Source: Pseudomonas syringae
GTDB lineage: Bacteria; Pseudomonadota; Gammaproteobacteria; Pseudomonadales; Pseudomonadaceae
Length of the DNA: 64,000 nucleotides
Direction of reading: 5' to 3'
Assembly: GCF_021605415.1 (NCBI RefSeq)
Contig: NZ_WKEQ01000010.1
Coordinates: 62,001 to 126,000 of the forward strand
Shown here: positions 34,274 to 42,191 of the stretch, in pieces
How positions within the stretch are numbered: position 1 is the stretch's first letter
Layout: the number at the start of each line of letters is the position of its first letter
Program-made: the position numbers and the translations under genes
Notes under the pieces: generated by a model
What the model saw: the letters and a program-made list of their open reading frames with translations, nothing else
What the model was told of the DNA's origin: nothing
Databases searched by the model: none

Positions 34274-36214
34274 ATGGTTATGAGTAAAGCGGACGCCTTC
34301 ACCCAGGCAGGGAAAACCGCGGTGTTGCAGAACATTCAGGGCACTTTGCAATTCCTTCAGCGGTTCCCGCCCTTCAATCAGATGGAGCACGCCCATCTCG
34401 CCTATCTGGTGGAGCAATGCCAGATGCGGTTCTACGGCCAGGGCGAGAGCATCATCAAGCCTGCTGACGGCCCGGTTGAACACTTCTTCATCGTCAAACA
34501 GGGCCGCGTGGTAGGCGAGCGTCAGCACGTCGCCAAACCTGCTGTGGAAACCACGTTCGAAATCACCACCGGCGAGTGCTTTCCGCTCGCCGCACTACTG
34601 GGCGAGCGAGCGACGCGCACCGAACACCTGGCCGGCGAGGACACGTTCTGTCTGCAACTGAACAAACTGGCCTTCATCAAGCTCTTCGCCCTCTCCAGCA
34701 GTTTTCGTGACTTCGCCTTGCGCGGCGTCAGCAGCCTGCTCGATCAGGTCAATCAGCAAGTCCAGCAAAAAGCCGTGGAAACCCTCGGTACCCAATATTC
34801 TCTGAACACGCGCCTCGGCGAACTCGCCATGCGTCACCCGGTGATGTGCCGCCCCGGCACGCCGCTGCGCGATGCCGTGAAGCTGATGCACGACCAACAG
34901 GTCGGCAGCATCGTCGTGGTGGACGAACAGCAGTCGCCGCAGGGGATTTTCACCCTGCGCGACTTGCGCGAAGTGGTCGCCAACGGCAGCGGTGATTTCA
35001 GCGAACCCATCGAATGCCACATGACTTGCGAGCCGTTTTATCTGTCGCCGGATCACAGCGCGTTCGACGCGGCGATTGCGATGACCGAACGGCACATCGC
35101 CCACGTCTGTCTGGTCAAGGAACAGCGCCTGTGCGGCGTGGTGTCCGAGCGTGATCTGTTCTCGCTGCAACGGGTCGATCTGGTGCACCTGGCGCGGACG
35201 ATTCGCAGCGCGCAACGGGTCGAGCAACTGGTGACGCTGCGCGGCGAGATCGGCCAACTGGTCGAACGCATGCTCGCCCACGGCGCGTCGTCGACGCAGA
35301 TCACTCACATCATCACGCTGCTCAACGACCACACCGTGTGCCGGGTCATCGAACTGACCCTCGCCGAAAAAGGTGATCCCGGCGTGCCGTTCAGTTGGCT
35401 GTGTTTCGGCAGCGAGGGCCGTCGTGAGCAAACGCTGCACACCGACCAGGACAACGGCATCTTGTTCGAAGCACGTGACGCGGCGCATGCGGCGGAGATT
35501 CGCGGCAAGCTGCTGCCGATAGCCCAGCAGATCAACCAGAGCCTGGCGCAGTGCGGTTTCACGCTGTGCAAGGGCAACATCATGGCGGGCAACCCCGAGC
35601 TGTGCTTGTCCCGTGCCGAATGGGCGCGACGGTTTGCGGCGTTCATCCGCGAGGCAACGCCGGAGAACCTGTTGGGCTCGAGTATTTACTTCGACCTGCG
35701 CGTGGTCTGGGGCGATGAACAGGGCTGTGCGCAACTGCGTCGGGGCATTCTCGACCAGGTCGGCGACAACCGATTGTTCCAGCGCATGATGGCCGACAAC
35801 GCACTGCGCAATCGCCCGCCGGTGGGGCGTTTCCGCGAGTTTGTGCTGGCGCGCAAGAATGGTGAAAAAGCCACGCTTGATCTGAAAGTCCAAGGCCTGA
35901 CGCCGTTCGTGGATGGCGCCCGCTTGCTCGCGCTGGCCAACGGTATCGACGCCAACAACACCCTCGAACGCTTCCGCCAACTGGTGGATAAAGAGGTCAT
36001 CGAGCCGCTGGACGGTGCCGCGTATGAAGAGGCGTACCACTTCATCCAGCAGGCCCGCATGCAGCAGCATCAAATTCAGACGCGGGAAAACCAGCCTTTT
36101 TCCAACCGCGTCGACCCCGACAGCCTCAATCATCTGGATCGGCGCATTTTGCGTGAGTCCCTGCGCCAGGCCCAACGCCTGCAAGCCAGCCTGACCTTGC
36201 GGTATCAGCTATGA
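34274..36214 (+). CDS. cNMP-binding / CBS / nucleotidyltransferase signalling protein (DUF294)
   Basis: 646 residues. An N-terminal cyclic-nucleotide-binding-like domain (about 25-145, with FFIVKQGRVVGER) precedes a CBS pair (about 175-300, RHPVMCRPGTPLRDAVKLMH). A GlnD-like nucleotidyltransferase domain (about 330-480) carries GSEGRREQTLHTDQDNG and the two catalytic Asp residues. A DUF294 C-terminal helical domain completes the protein. Such proteins are thought to sense cAMP or adenylates; substrates are unknown. The start may be 34274 or the ATG at 34280; neither has a strong ribosome site. It overlaps the exonuclease gene by 4 bp. Confidence 0.85.
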   Translation: MVMSKADAFTQAGKTAVLQNIQGTLQFLQRFPPFNQMEHAHLAYLVEQCQMRFYGQGESIIKPADGPVEHFFIVKQGRVVGERQHVAKPAVETTFEITTGECFPLAALLGERATRTEHLAGEDTFCLQLNKLAFIKLFALSSSFRDFALRGVSSLLDQVNQQVQQKAVETLGTQYSLNTRLGELAMRHPVMCRPGTPLRDAVKLMHDQQVGSIVVVDEQQSPQGIFTLRDLREVVANGSGDFSEPIECHMTCEPFYLSPDHSAFDAAIAMTERHIAHVCLVKEQRLCGVVSERDLFSLQRVDLVHLARTIRSAQRVEQLVTLRGEIGQLVERMLAHGASSTQITHIITLLNDHTVCRVIELTLAEKGDPGVPFSWLCFGSEGRREQTLHTDQDNGILFEARDAAHAAEIRGKLLPIAQQINQSLAQCGFTLCKGNIMAGNPELCLSRAEWARRFAAFIREATPENLLGSSIYFDLRVVWGDEQGCAQLRRGILDQVGDNRLFQRMMADNALRNRPPVGRFREFVLARKNGEKATLDLKVQGLTPFVDGARLLALANGIDANNTLERFRQLVDKEVIEPLDGAAYEEAYHFIQQARMQQHQIQTRENQPFSNRVDPDSLNHLDRRILRESLRQAQRLQASLTLRYQL

Positions 36215-36918
36215 GCCTGTTTTCCTGGCTGCGTCCGGCCAGCGTCGAACTGCCCGAGGCCTTGCGTCAGCGTCTGGCGCAATTGCCGGTGGCAGGGGCA
36301 TTGAGCGAATGCAGCCTGCGCGAGCAACGCTGGGTGGTGCTGGACCTGGAAACCACGGGTCTTAATCTGAACAAGGATCGAGTGCTGTCGATTGGCGCGG
36401 TGGTGATTGAGGACGGCGCCATCGATTTCAGCCAGCAGTTCGAACGCACCCTGCAATGCCCCGAACTGAAACTGGGACCCAGCGTGTTGATTCACGGGCT
36501 GGGGCCCAACGCGATTGCGGCTGGCAGCGAACCGGTAAAGGCGCTGGTGGAATTCATGGAGTTTGTCGGCGACAGTCCGATTCTGGCCTTTCATGCATCG
36601 TTCGATCAGCACATGCTCAGCCGCGCGCTCAAAGAACATCTCGGTTACAAGCTTAAGCATGTGTTTCTCGATGTGGCACAAATCGCCCCGCTGCTGTGTC
36701 CGCAGGCGAACTTTCGCGGGGCCGGTCTGGATGACTGTATCGAGTGGTTCAAGCTTGAAGTGTTTGAACGGCACAACGCGAGCGCCGATGCACTGGCCAC
36801 AGCGGAACTGGCGTTGATCCTGTTCAGCCGCGCACGACAACAGCAGGTTCACAGCCCGCTAAACCTGCAACAGCGCTTGAGCCAATGGAAGCGTCGGCAG
36901 CAGAGTCCTTCATTCTGA
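36211..36918 (+). CDS. DnaQ-type 3'-5' exonuclease
   Basis: 235 residues of the DEDDh exonuclease superfamily. Exo I is WVVLDLETTGLNLNKDRVLS (Asp and Glu), Exo II has FHASFDQHML and Exo III is HNASADALATAELAL (His and Asp). It is not the Pol III epsilon subunit, since the C-terminal polymerase-binding segment differs. The ATG overlaps the stop of the nucleotidyltransferase gene (ATGA), so the two are translationally coupled. This pairing recurs in pseudomonads. The target nucleic acid is unknown. Confidence 0.88.
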   Translation: MSLFSWLRPASVELPEALRQRLAQLPVAGALSECSLREQRWVVLDLETTGLNLNKDRVLSIGAVVIEDGAIDFSQQFERTLQCPELKLGPSVLIHGLGPNAIAAGSEPVKALVEFMEFVGDSPILAFHASFDQHMLSRALKEHLGYKLKHVFLDVAQIAPLLCPQANFRGAGLDDCIEWFKLEVFERHNASADALATAELALILFSRARQQQVHSPLNLQQRLSQWKRRQQSPSF

Positions 36919-37107
36919 ATCAAAAGCCCCTCACCCAGCCCTCGCCCGGAGAGAGAAAGCGCTGACCGAAGTGTTTTGCCTTAAACATCGACCTGAAGAA
37001 ACGAGCCGATTGCAGATTCAAAACAGCTGGTTCACGTCGGCGCACTTCCTCAATTTCCGCCGTTCACTCCCTCTCTACCCGGCGCAGCGTCATTGCCAGC
37101 TCAACGT

Positions 37108-37126
37108 ACAAATGGTAACTATTCAC
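37108..37126. promoter_or_regulatory. Weak Fur-box-like palindrome upstream of the PepSY gene
   Basis: ACAAATGGTAACTATTCAC matches 11 of 19 positions of the Fur box by my count. Its centre AATGGTAACTATT is nearly palindromic. It lies 70 bp upstream of a gene whose family often takes part in siderophore-iron reduction. Confidence 0.35.
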
Positions 37127-37145
37127 AACTGAACACAGGCTCAAT

Positions 37146-37184
37146 GACCAGGCCGTCCCTCTGAGGACGGCTTTGGTCTTTTTG
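37146..37184 (+). terminator. Terminator-like hairpin in the PepSY gene leader
   Basis: GACCA-G-GCCGTCC, loop TCTGA-type, GGACGGC-TT-TGGTC, then TTTTT. It ends 12 bp before the PepSY ATG and over 220 bp after the nearest upstream gene, so it is either an attenuator or a relic of a lost gene. Confidence 0.55.
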
Positions 37185-37195
37185 AAGGTCATGAA

Positions 37196-38326
37196 ATGAA
37201 GAGTAAAACCATCCGTCGCTGGTCGTTCGTCCACACTTGGACAAGCCTGATCTGCACCGTATTCCTGCTGATGCTGGCGCTGACCGGGTTGCCGTTGATC
37301 TTCTCTCATGAGATCGATCATCTGCTCGGCGACGCGCCTGAGTTGCGCGAGATGCCGGCCGATACGCCGCAACTCAATCTGCAGCAACTGGTAGACGCGG
37401 CCCAGAAGCATCGGCCCGGCGAGGTGATGCAATATTTCGGTTACGACGAAGACGATGCCAACGCCGCGTTCGCGATCATGGCGAAAACGGCTGACACCGA
37501 GCCGAACTCATCGCACACCTTCATGCTCGACGCCCGCACCGGTGAAGCGCTGGAAACGCCGTCGGCCAATGGTGGGCTAATGCTGTTCCTGCTGCGCCTG
37601 CACGTGGACATGTTTGCGGGGTTACCCGGCAAATTGCTGCTGGCATTCATGGGCTTGCTGTTTGTCGTCGCCATCGTGTCCGGCACGGTGTTGTACCTGC
37701 CGTTCATGCGCCGGTTGAAATTCGGCACTGTACGCCAGGACAAATCCTCACGCCTGCGCTGGCTTGACCTGCACAACCTGATCGGCGTCGTGACGCTGGC
37801 CTGGGCGCTGACCGTCGGCGTGACCGGCGTGATCAGTGCCTGCGCCGATCTGCTGATCGCCGCGTGGCGCAACGATGCCCTGACCACGCTGATTGCCCCC
37901 TATCGCGACGCTCCGCCACTCACGCAACTGGCGCCAGCCACCCGTTTGCTCGACATTGCCGAGGAGGCCGCGCCGGGCATGGTGCCGGACTTCATCGCGT
38001 TCCCGGGCACGCGGTTTTCCAGCGAGCACCATTACTCGGTGTTCATGAAAGGCAGCACTCACCTGACGTCGCACTTGCTCACGCCGGTGCTGATCGACGC
38101 CAGCACCCTGCAAGTCACCGCCGTGGCTGAACGCCCGTGGTACATGGACGCCATGGGCATGTCACAGCCACTGCACTTCGGCGATTACGGCGGCATGCCG
38201 ATGAAGATTCTCTGGGCGGTACTCGACGTGCTGACCATCATCGTTCTGGCCAGCGGCGTTTACCTGTGGGTCGTGCGGCGCAAAGCGGCGAAGAAAGTGC
38301 TGGAAACCGCCGAGGCGAGCGCATGA
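37196..38326 (+). CDS. PepSY-associated membrane protein (siderophore-iron reductase-like)
   Basis: 376 residues. An N-terminal RRWSFVHTWTSLICTVFLLM helix precedes PepSY segments, with further helices at about 145-175, 195-225 and 335-365 (ILWAVLDVLTIIVLASGVYL). His residues in the helices (HTWTS, LHVDMF, LHNLIG) suggest haem or metal ligands, as in FoxB/FpvG-type reductases that release iron from siderophores in the periplasm. No TonB receptor lies beside it. It overlaps the next small gene by 4 bp. The iron role is inference. Confidence 0.75.
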   Translation: MKSKTIRRWSFVHTWTSLICTVFLLMLALTGLPLIFSHEIDHLLGDAPELREMPADTPQLNLQQLVDAAQKHRPGEVMQYFGYDEDDANAAFAIMAKTADTEPNSSHTFMLDARTGEALETPSANGGLMLFLLRLHVDMFAGLPGKLLLAFMGLLFVVAIVSGTVLYLPFMRRLKFGTVRQDKSSRLRWLDLHNLIGVVTLAWALTVGVTGVISACADLLIAAWRNDALTTLIAPYRDAPPLTQLAPATRLLDIAEEAAPGMVPDFIAFPGTRFSSEHHYSVFMKGSTHLTSHLLTPVLIDASTLQVTAVAERPWYMDAMGMSQPLHFGDYGGMPMKILWAVLDVLTIIVLASGVYLWVVRRKAAKKVLETAEASA

Positions 38327-38502
38327 GGCCGCGTCAGTCGAATTTCTGGAAAGTCTTCGGCGTGCCGACGGTGATTGCGCTACTCAGCGCGGCAGGGCTG
38401 TTTGCCGCGTTGCTGGGTGACGGAATCTGGGACGCGATGAGCTGGGTGGGTCTGGGCGTGCCGGCGGTGCTGGGACTGCGCGGATTAATGCACCGCCGCT
38501 AG
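38323..38502 (+). CDS. Small two-helix membrane protein following the PepSY gene
   Basis: 59 residues: basic N-terminus MRPRQSNFWKVFGVPTVIAL, a hydrophobic helix, a short acidic loop (GDGIWDAM), a second helix, and a basic tail HRR. The ATG overlaps the PepSY stop (ATGA). Small proteins of this type commonly accompany PepSY iron-uptake proteins. The function is unknown. Confidence 0.75.
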   Translation: MRPRQSNFWKVFGVPTVIALLSAAGLFAALLGDGIWDAMSWVGLGVPAVLGLRGLMHRR

Positions 38503-38602
38503 ACAACTTTGCAGGCTCGCTCCCACAAAGGATTGGTGTGGGGCTTGAGGTCGGGCATCAACGCGCTATGCTGCGCCATCGTTCCCGATCGAGACCGTGC
38601 CA

Positions 38603-39232
38603 ATGTCCGCCCCCAGCATGACGCTGTACCACAACACCCTGTCCCCGTTCGTGCGCAAAGTGATGGTGCTGTTGCACGAGACCGGCCAGCAGGATCGCGT
38701 TGCCCTGCAAGACTGCGTGCTCACGCCGGTCAACCCGGCTGCCGCCCTGATCGCGGACAACCCGTTGAGCAAGATCCCCGCCCTGCGCCTGGCCGATGGC
38801 AATGTCATCCATGACAGCCGGGTGATCCTCGATTACCTCGACCACCAGCACGTCGGCAACCCGCTGATCCCCCGCGACGGCTCGGCCCGCTGGCGGCGCC
38901 TGACTCTGGCCTCGATGGCCGACGGGATCATGGACGCCTCGGTGATGGTGCGTTACGAACAAGTACTGCGCCCCCCGGAAAAACACTGGGACGAATGGCT
39001 CGAAGCACAGCGCGACAAGATCCGCCGCACGCTGGCATTGCTCGAAGCCGATGCGATTGCCGAACTGACCAGCCATTTCGATGTTGCTGCGATCAGCGTC
39101 GCTTGCGCCCTCGGCTATCTCGACCTGCGCTTCCCGGATCTGGGCTGGCGCGAGGCCAACCCGCAACTGGCCAACTGGTTTTTTGAGGTCAGTCAGCGAC
39201 CGTCGATGATTGCGACGATGCCGAAGGTCTAA
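38603..39232 (+). CDS. Glutathione S-transferase family protein
   Basis: 209 residues. The N-terminal thioredoxin-like domain (MTLYHNTLSPFVRKVMVLLH) has the SPFVRK active-site stretch and NPLSKIPALRLADGNVIHDS, containing the cis-Pro and the Asp-Ser glutathione contacts. A helical C-terminal domain follows (ISVACALGYLDLRFPDLGWR). The ATG at 38603 is used; 38618 (MTLYHN) is possible and closer to the conserved start. Substrate unknown. Confidence 0.88.
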   Translation: MSAPSMTLYHNTLSPFVRKVMVLLHETGQQDRVALQDCVLTPVNPAAALIADNPLSKIPALRLADGNVIHDSRVILDYLDHQHVGNPLIPRDGSARWRRLTLASMADGIMDASVMVRYEQVLRPPEKHWDEWLEAQRDKIRRTLALLEADAIAELTSHFDVAAISVACALGYLDLRFPDLGWREANPQLANWFFEVSQRPSMIATMPKV

Positions 39233-39346
39233 ATCGGCGGCGGCTGTTTGGGCGTCTTCGCGAGCAAACCACAAACCCGCGTCGCCAATTCCTCCCGCCA
39301 AAGCAGATCCTCACAGGAACATGCCGCTACCCCGAGGCTCACCCTT

Positions 39347-39853
39347 TCAGCAATCGGGTTTATCCGCGGTAAAACGGCGTGCCGGGTTCACTGCCGCGCC
39401 GAATTCACGCAAGGCCTTGGCGCCGATCAGCAATGGGTAATTGAAGTTGCTGCGGTCGGTCAGGTTGACCTCGACGGTGCGCTTGACGTTACCCAGGCAC
39501 AGCTCCAGATCGACCACCGGACGCTTGGTAACCTCAGTGGCTTCGCGCTCTTCGTCGTCCTCTTCGGAGCGGCTCTTGATCTTGCTGATCCGCGCGACCT
39601 TGTGCTCGTAGACCTTATTGCCGCCGTCCTTGGTGCCCAGACGAAAACGCACCCAGTCGTCGCCGTCGCGGGTGAACGTTTCGATGTCCTTGGCCGACAG
39701 CGAGGCGGTCAGCGCGCCGGTGTCCATCTTGGCCTTGAGCACTTCCCCGCCGATTTCCGGCAGGGCGATGTATTCGTAGCGACCGTATAACGTCGGCTCG
39801 GCAGCCATAACCGGCAGGGCGACAAAGGAAAGCAGTGCAAAAAGGGATTTCAC
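39347..39853 (-). CDS. Secreted retropepsin-like / 'ATP-dependent zinc protease' family protein (PF05618-type)
   Basis: 168 residues with a signal peptide (MKSLFALLSFVALPVMAAEP, cleavage after AMA/AEP region). The mature part has KAKMDTGALTASLSA, the D-T-G motif of single-domain aspartic proteases, then VRFRLGTKDGG and a C-terminal NYPLLIGAKALREFGAAVNP. This matches the family once called ATP-dependent zinc protease and now regarded as retropepsin-like, relatives of which act with RimK. The export signal makes a periplasmic role likely here. Substrate unknown. Confidence 0.78.
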   Translation of the reverse strand: MKSLFALLSFVALPVMAAEPTLYGRYEYIALPEIGGEVLKAKMDTGALTASLSAKDIETFTRDGDDWVRFRLGTKDGGNKVYEHKVARISKIKSRSEEDDEEREATEVTKRPVVDLELCLGNVKRTVEVNLTDRSNFNYPLLIGAKALREFGAAVNPARRFTADKPDC

Positions 39854-39908
39854 GTAAGGGGCTTCCTTGAGGAAATGGGCAGCGGGATTTTAGACCGTTG
39901 TTCCGTCT

Positions 39909-39985
39909 ATCGTTCCCAGGCTCTGCGTGGGAATGCATCAAGTGACGCTCTGCGTCACAGGGACGCGGAGCGTGGGAACGATCAT
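39909..39985. repeat. GTTCCCACGC-family inverted repeat (RAYT-cognate type)
   Basis: CGTTCCCAGGCTCTGCGTGG and GAATGCATC (39911-39939) face GGACGCGGAGCGTGGGAACG (39961-39980). It is the same family that surrounds the transposase at 53858-54391, 14 kb away. Confidence 0.8.
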
Positions 39986-40080
39986 AACGGCCTGAAGGTG
40001 AAACATTCGTCACCACCCGATTTGGCCTGTCGTCCGAAGCTGCTTATCATGACGACCCACCCGAATTCACAGAGTTGCTT

Positions 40081-40968
40081 ATGCGCCGCCTGCTCACCGG
40101 CTGTTTCGTCACCCTGCTGCTGTTGCTCAACACCTTGATCCTGATCGGGCCGTTGATGATCTTTGCCTTGCTCAAACTGGTGGCGCCCGGGCATTGGCGC
40201 GATTACGCGTCAGCGGCGGTGATGTGGATTGCCGAAACCTGGGCCGAGATCGACAAGCTGATCTTCAAGCTGTGCATCCCCACCCAATGGGACATCCGGG
40301 GCGACAACAACCTGCGTAGCGACACTTCATATCTGGTGATCAGCAATCATCAGTCCTGGGTCGATATTCCGGCGCTGATCCAGACGCTCAACCGGCGCAC
40401 GCCGTTCTTCAAATTCTTCCTCAAGAAAGAACTGATCTGGGTGCCGCTGCTGGGTCTGGCCTGGTGGGCGCTGGACTACCCGTTCATGAAGCGCTACACC
40501 AAAGCGTTTCTGGCAAAGAACCCGGAACTGGCCGGCAAGGATCTGGAAATCACCAAAGCCGCGTGCGAACTGTTCAAGCGCCAGCCGGTGACGGTGGTGA
40601 ATTATCTGGAAGGCACCCGCTACACCCCGGCCAAAAGCGCGCAACAACAGTCGCCCTTCAGCCATTTGCTCAAGCCGAAGGCCGGTGGCGTGGCCTTTGT
40701 ATTGGCGGCGATGGGCGAGCAACTGGACGCCATTCTCGACGTGACCGTGGTTTATCCACAGGCGAAGATTCCAGGATTTTGGGATTTGATCAGCGGCGGC
40801 GTGCCACGGGTGATTATTGACATTCGTACCCGCGAACTCGATCCGGCGCTGTGGCAGGGCGATTACGAGAAGGATCCGGCCTTTCGCCAACACGTCCAGA
40901 ACTGGGTCAACCAGCTCTGGACCGAAAAGGATCAGCGCATCGTCGAGCTGCGCAACGAGCGCCGCTGA
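40081..40968 (+). CDS. Membrane acyltransferase (PlsC/YihG-type)
   Basis: 295 residues. An N-terminal hydrophobic anchor (LLTGCFVTLLLLLNTLILIG) and a PlsC-like lysophospholipid acyltransferase domain. The catalytic block I is NHQSWVDI (H-X4-D), block III is NYLEGTRYTP and block IV AILDVTVVYP. It resembles E. coli YihG. The ATG at 40081 is chosen over the upstream TTG. The gene converges on the DUF2780 gene with one base between the stops, leaving no room for a terminator. Confidence 0.87.
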   Translation: MRRLLTGCFVTLLLLLNTLILIGPLMIFALLKLVAPGHWRDYASAAVMWIAETWAEIDKLIFKLCIPTQWDIRGDNNLRSDTSYLVISNHQSWVDIPALIQTLNRRTPFFKFFLKKELIWVPLLGLAWWALDYPFMKRYTKAFLAKNPELAGKDLEITKAACELFKRQPVTVVNYLEGTRYTPAKSAQQQSPFSHLLKPKAGGVAFVLAAMGEQLDAILDVTVVYPQAKIPGFWDLISGGVPRVIIDIRTRELDPALWQGDYEKDPAFRQHVQNWVNQLWTEKDQRIVELRNERR

Positions 40969-40969
40969 C

Positions 40970-41539
40970 TCAAGTGCCGGTGCCGGTGCCGGTGCCGGTG
41001 CCCCAGATGCTGCCGAGGCTGCTCAACAGCGAACCGCCGACGCCCTGCTGACCGAGGTACTGCAGCAGCACCGGGGCAAACTGGCCGATCATGCCGCTGT
41101 CCATGCCCAGCGCGCTGAACGCGTTGTTCAGGTCGTTGCTGTCTTTGACGTTGCCCAGCGCATTTTCAAGGCCTGCGGACTTGCCGGACGAACCGAGCAA
41201 AGCCCCGAGCGCGGCCAGATTGCCGCTGCCACCGGACAGTTTGTCGATGCCCGGCACTTCCTTGGCCAGTTGCGAGTAGTCGGTGCTGCTCAACTGATTC
41301 TTCGCCAGCCCAAGCATCGCGCTCGTGCCGCCAACGGCCTGCTCCGGCGTGACGTCGAGCGCACTCAAAGCACTCAACAAACCAGCGGTCTCCGCGGTCG
41401 GCGCCGCAGCGGCCGCCTTGTCACCCCCCTGCATCCCTGCTACCGCACCGGCCACGTCGTTCAAACTGAAACCGGCAAACACCGGCCCGGCGGCCAGGGT
41501 CAGGAGCGATGCCAGGGCAATACCGCGTGAAATCTTCAT
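40970..41539 (-). CDS. DUF2780-type exported protein with Gly-Thr tail
   Basis: 189 residues. Signal peptide MKISRGIALASLLTLAAGPV with cleavage at FAG. Ala/Gly/Ser-rich helices (GLLSALSALDVTPEQAVGGT, then SAMLGLAKNQL) are typical of DUF2780, a secreted family of unknown function. The last ten residues are five Gly-Thr pairs encoded by a hexanucleotide tandem repeat (40974-41003), whose length could vary between strains in steps of two residues. The ATG at 41539 follows AGGATG on the minus strand. Confidence 0.8.
   Translation of the reverse strand: MKISRGIALASLLTLAAGPVFAGFSLNDVAGAVAGMQGGDKAAAAAPTAETAGLLSALSALDVTPEQAVGGTSAMLGLAKNQLSSTDYSQLAKEVPGIDKLSGGSGNLAALGALLGSSGKSAGLENALGNVKDSNDLNNAFSALGMDSGMIGQFAPVLLQYLGQQGVGGSLLSSLGSIWGTGTGTGTGT
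40974..41003. repeat. Hexanucleotide tandem repeat (five GTGCCG/C units)
   Basis: Four GTGCCG and one GTGCCC unit in a row. They encode (Gly-Thr)5 at the end of the DUF2780 protein. Confidence 0.9.
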
Positions 41540-41738
41540 TCAGACATCCTCTTGGGGAAAAGCTGCCACCGGAAAACGGCGACGAAACTGCCGGTTTGAC
41601 CGGGTATTGGGCGGCATGTTCCTCGCGGCGCATGCCCTTCTCTACGCACTCACCTAAATGAACTGTTCAATCGTTGAATAGCCACTTCACTATTCGACTT
41701 CAAGCTAAAACCCGACTGTTTATTTCGATTAGAACTAA

Positions 41739-41762
41739 CCAACTGTCAGATCTGACAGTTGG
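41739..41762. promoter_or_regulatory. LuxR-type (las/rhl-like) palindromic box
   Basis: A perfect 24-bp palindrome with arms CCAACTGTCAGA and TCTGACAGTTGG. The core fits CT-N12-AG and the pattern CTGNCAGATCTGNCAG of quorum-sensing boxes. It lies 55 bp upstream of the start at 41818. A TSS about 42 bases from the box centre would put a -10 near TGAATATCT (41781-41789). Confidence 0.7.
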
Positions 41763-41817
41763 CAGTCATAACGATGCAAGTGAATATCTCCACTCCAATG
41801 ACGTAACGGAGTACGAA

Positions 41818-42129
41818 ATGATGAAGTTGAAAATTGTCACTGGCGCCCTGCTTGGTCTGACCATGATGAGTACCGCCTATGCTGCAACGTGCCCAACGAT
41901 ATCGGTGACTCATGCGCAAGGCGCCGAAGATGTCACCTTCACTTCTGCCCGGCTTAAAGATAAAGACACTGTCAATTCAGTTGTCATCTGCCGATACGAA
42001 GGCGAGGCAGACCTTGGCGTCTCGGCTGGCTACAGAAACGACACTCCGGTTCAAGCCACCGGTAGCAATTGGAACGGTGATGAGTGTGCAACCAAGGATG
42101 GTGACGCCCGCAAATGCGCCTTTAAATAA
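41818..42129 (+). CDS. Small secreted protein of unknown function
   Basis: 103 residues. Signal peptide MMKLKIVTGALLGLTMMSTA with cleavage after AYA, leaving an ~80-residue mature protein with four Cys (Cys at the start of TCPTISV, VVICRYEG, GDECATKDG and RKCAF), probably two disulfides. It slightly resembles DUF3757-type secreted proteins of pseudomonads, but I do not recognise it firmly. The ATG at 41818 has ACGGAG about 6 bases upstream; the longer frame from 41674 covers the operator region. A LuxR-type box lies upstream and a terminator downstream: a self-contained regulated gene. Confidence 0.75.
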   Translation: MMKLKIVTGALLGLTMMSTAYAATCPTISVTHAQGAEDVTFTSARLKDKDTVNSVVICRYEGEADLGVSAGYRNDTPVQATGSNWNGDECATKDGDARKCAFK

Positions 42130-42147
42130 CTGGTCGAACACAGAACG

Positions 42148-42178
42148 AAAAAGGGCAGCCCGATCGGCTGCCCTTTTT
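42148..42178. terminator. Bidirectional terminator between the secreted protein and fdhA
   Basis: AAAAAGGGCAGCC, loop CGAT, GGCTGCCCTTTTT, with A and T runs on both sides. It serves the + strand gene and the convergent fdhA. Confidence 0.9.
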
Positions 42179-42191
42179 ACATGGGTAGAAC

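Noticed and set aside
41674..41817. Longer N-terminal form of the small secreted protein
   Set aside because: It would read through the LuxR-type palindrome and hide the signal peptide. The ribosome site fits the ATG at 41818.
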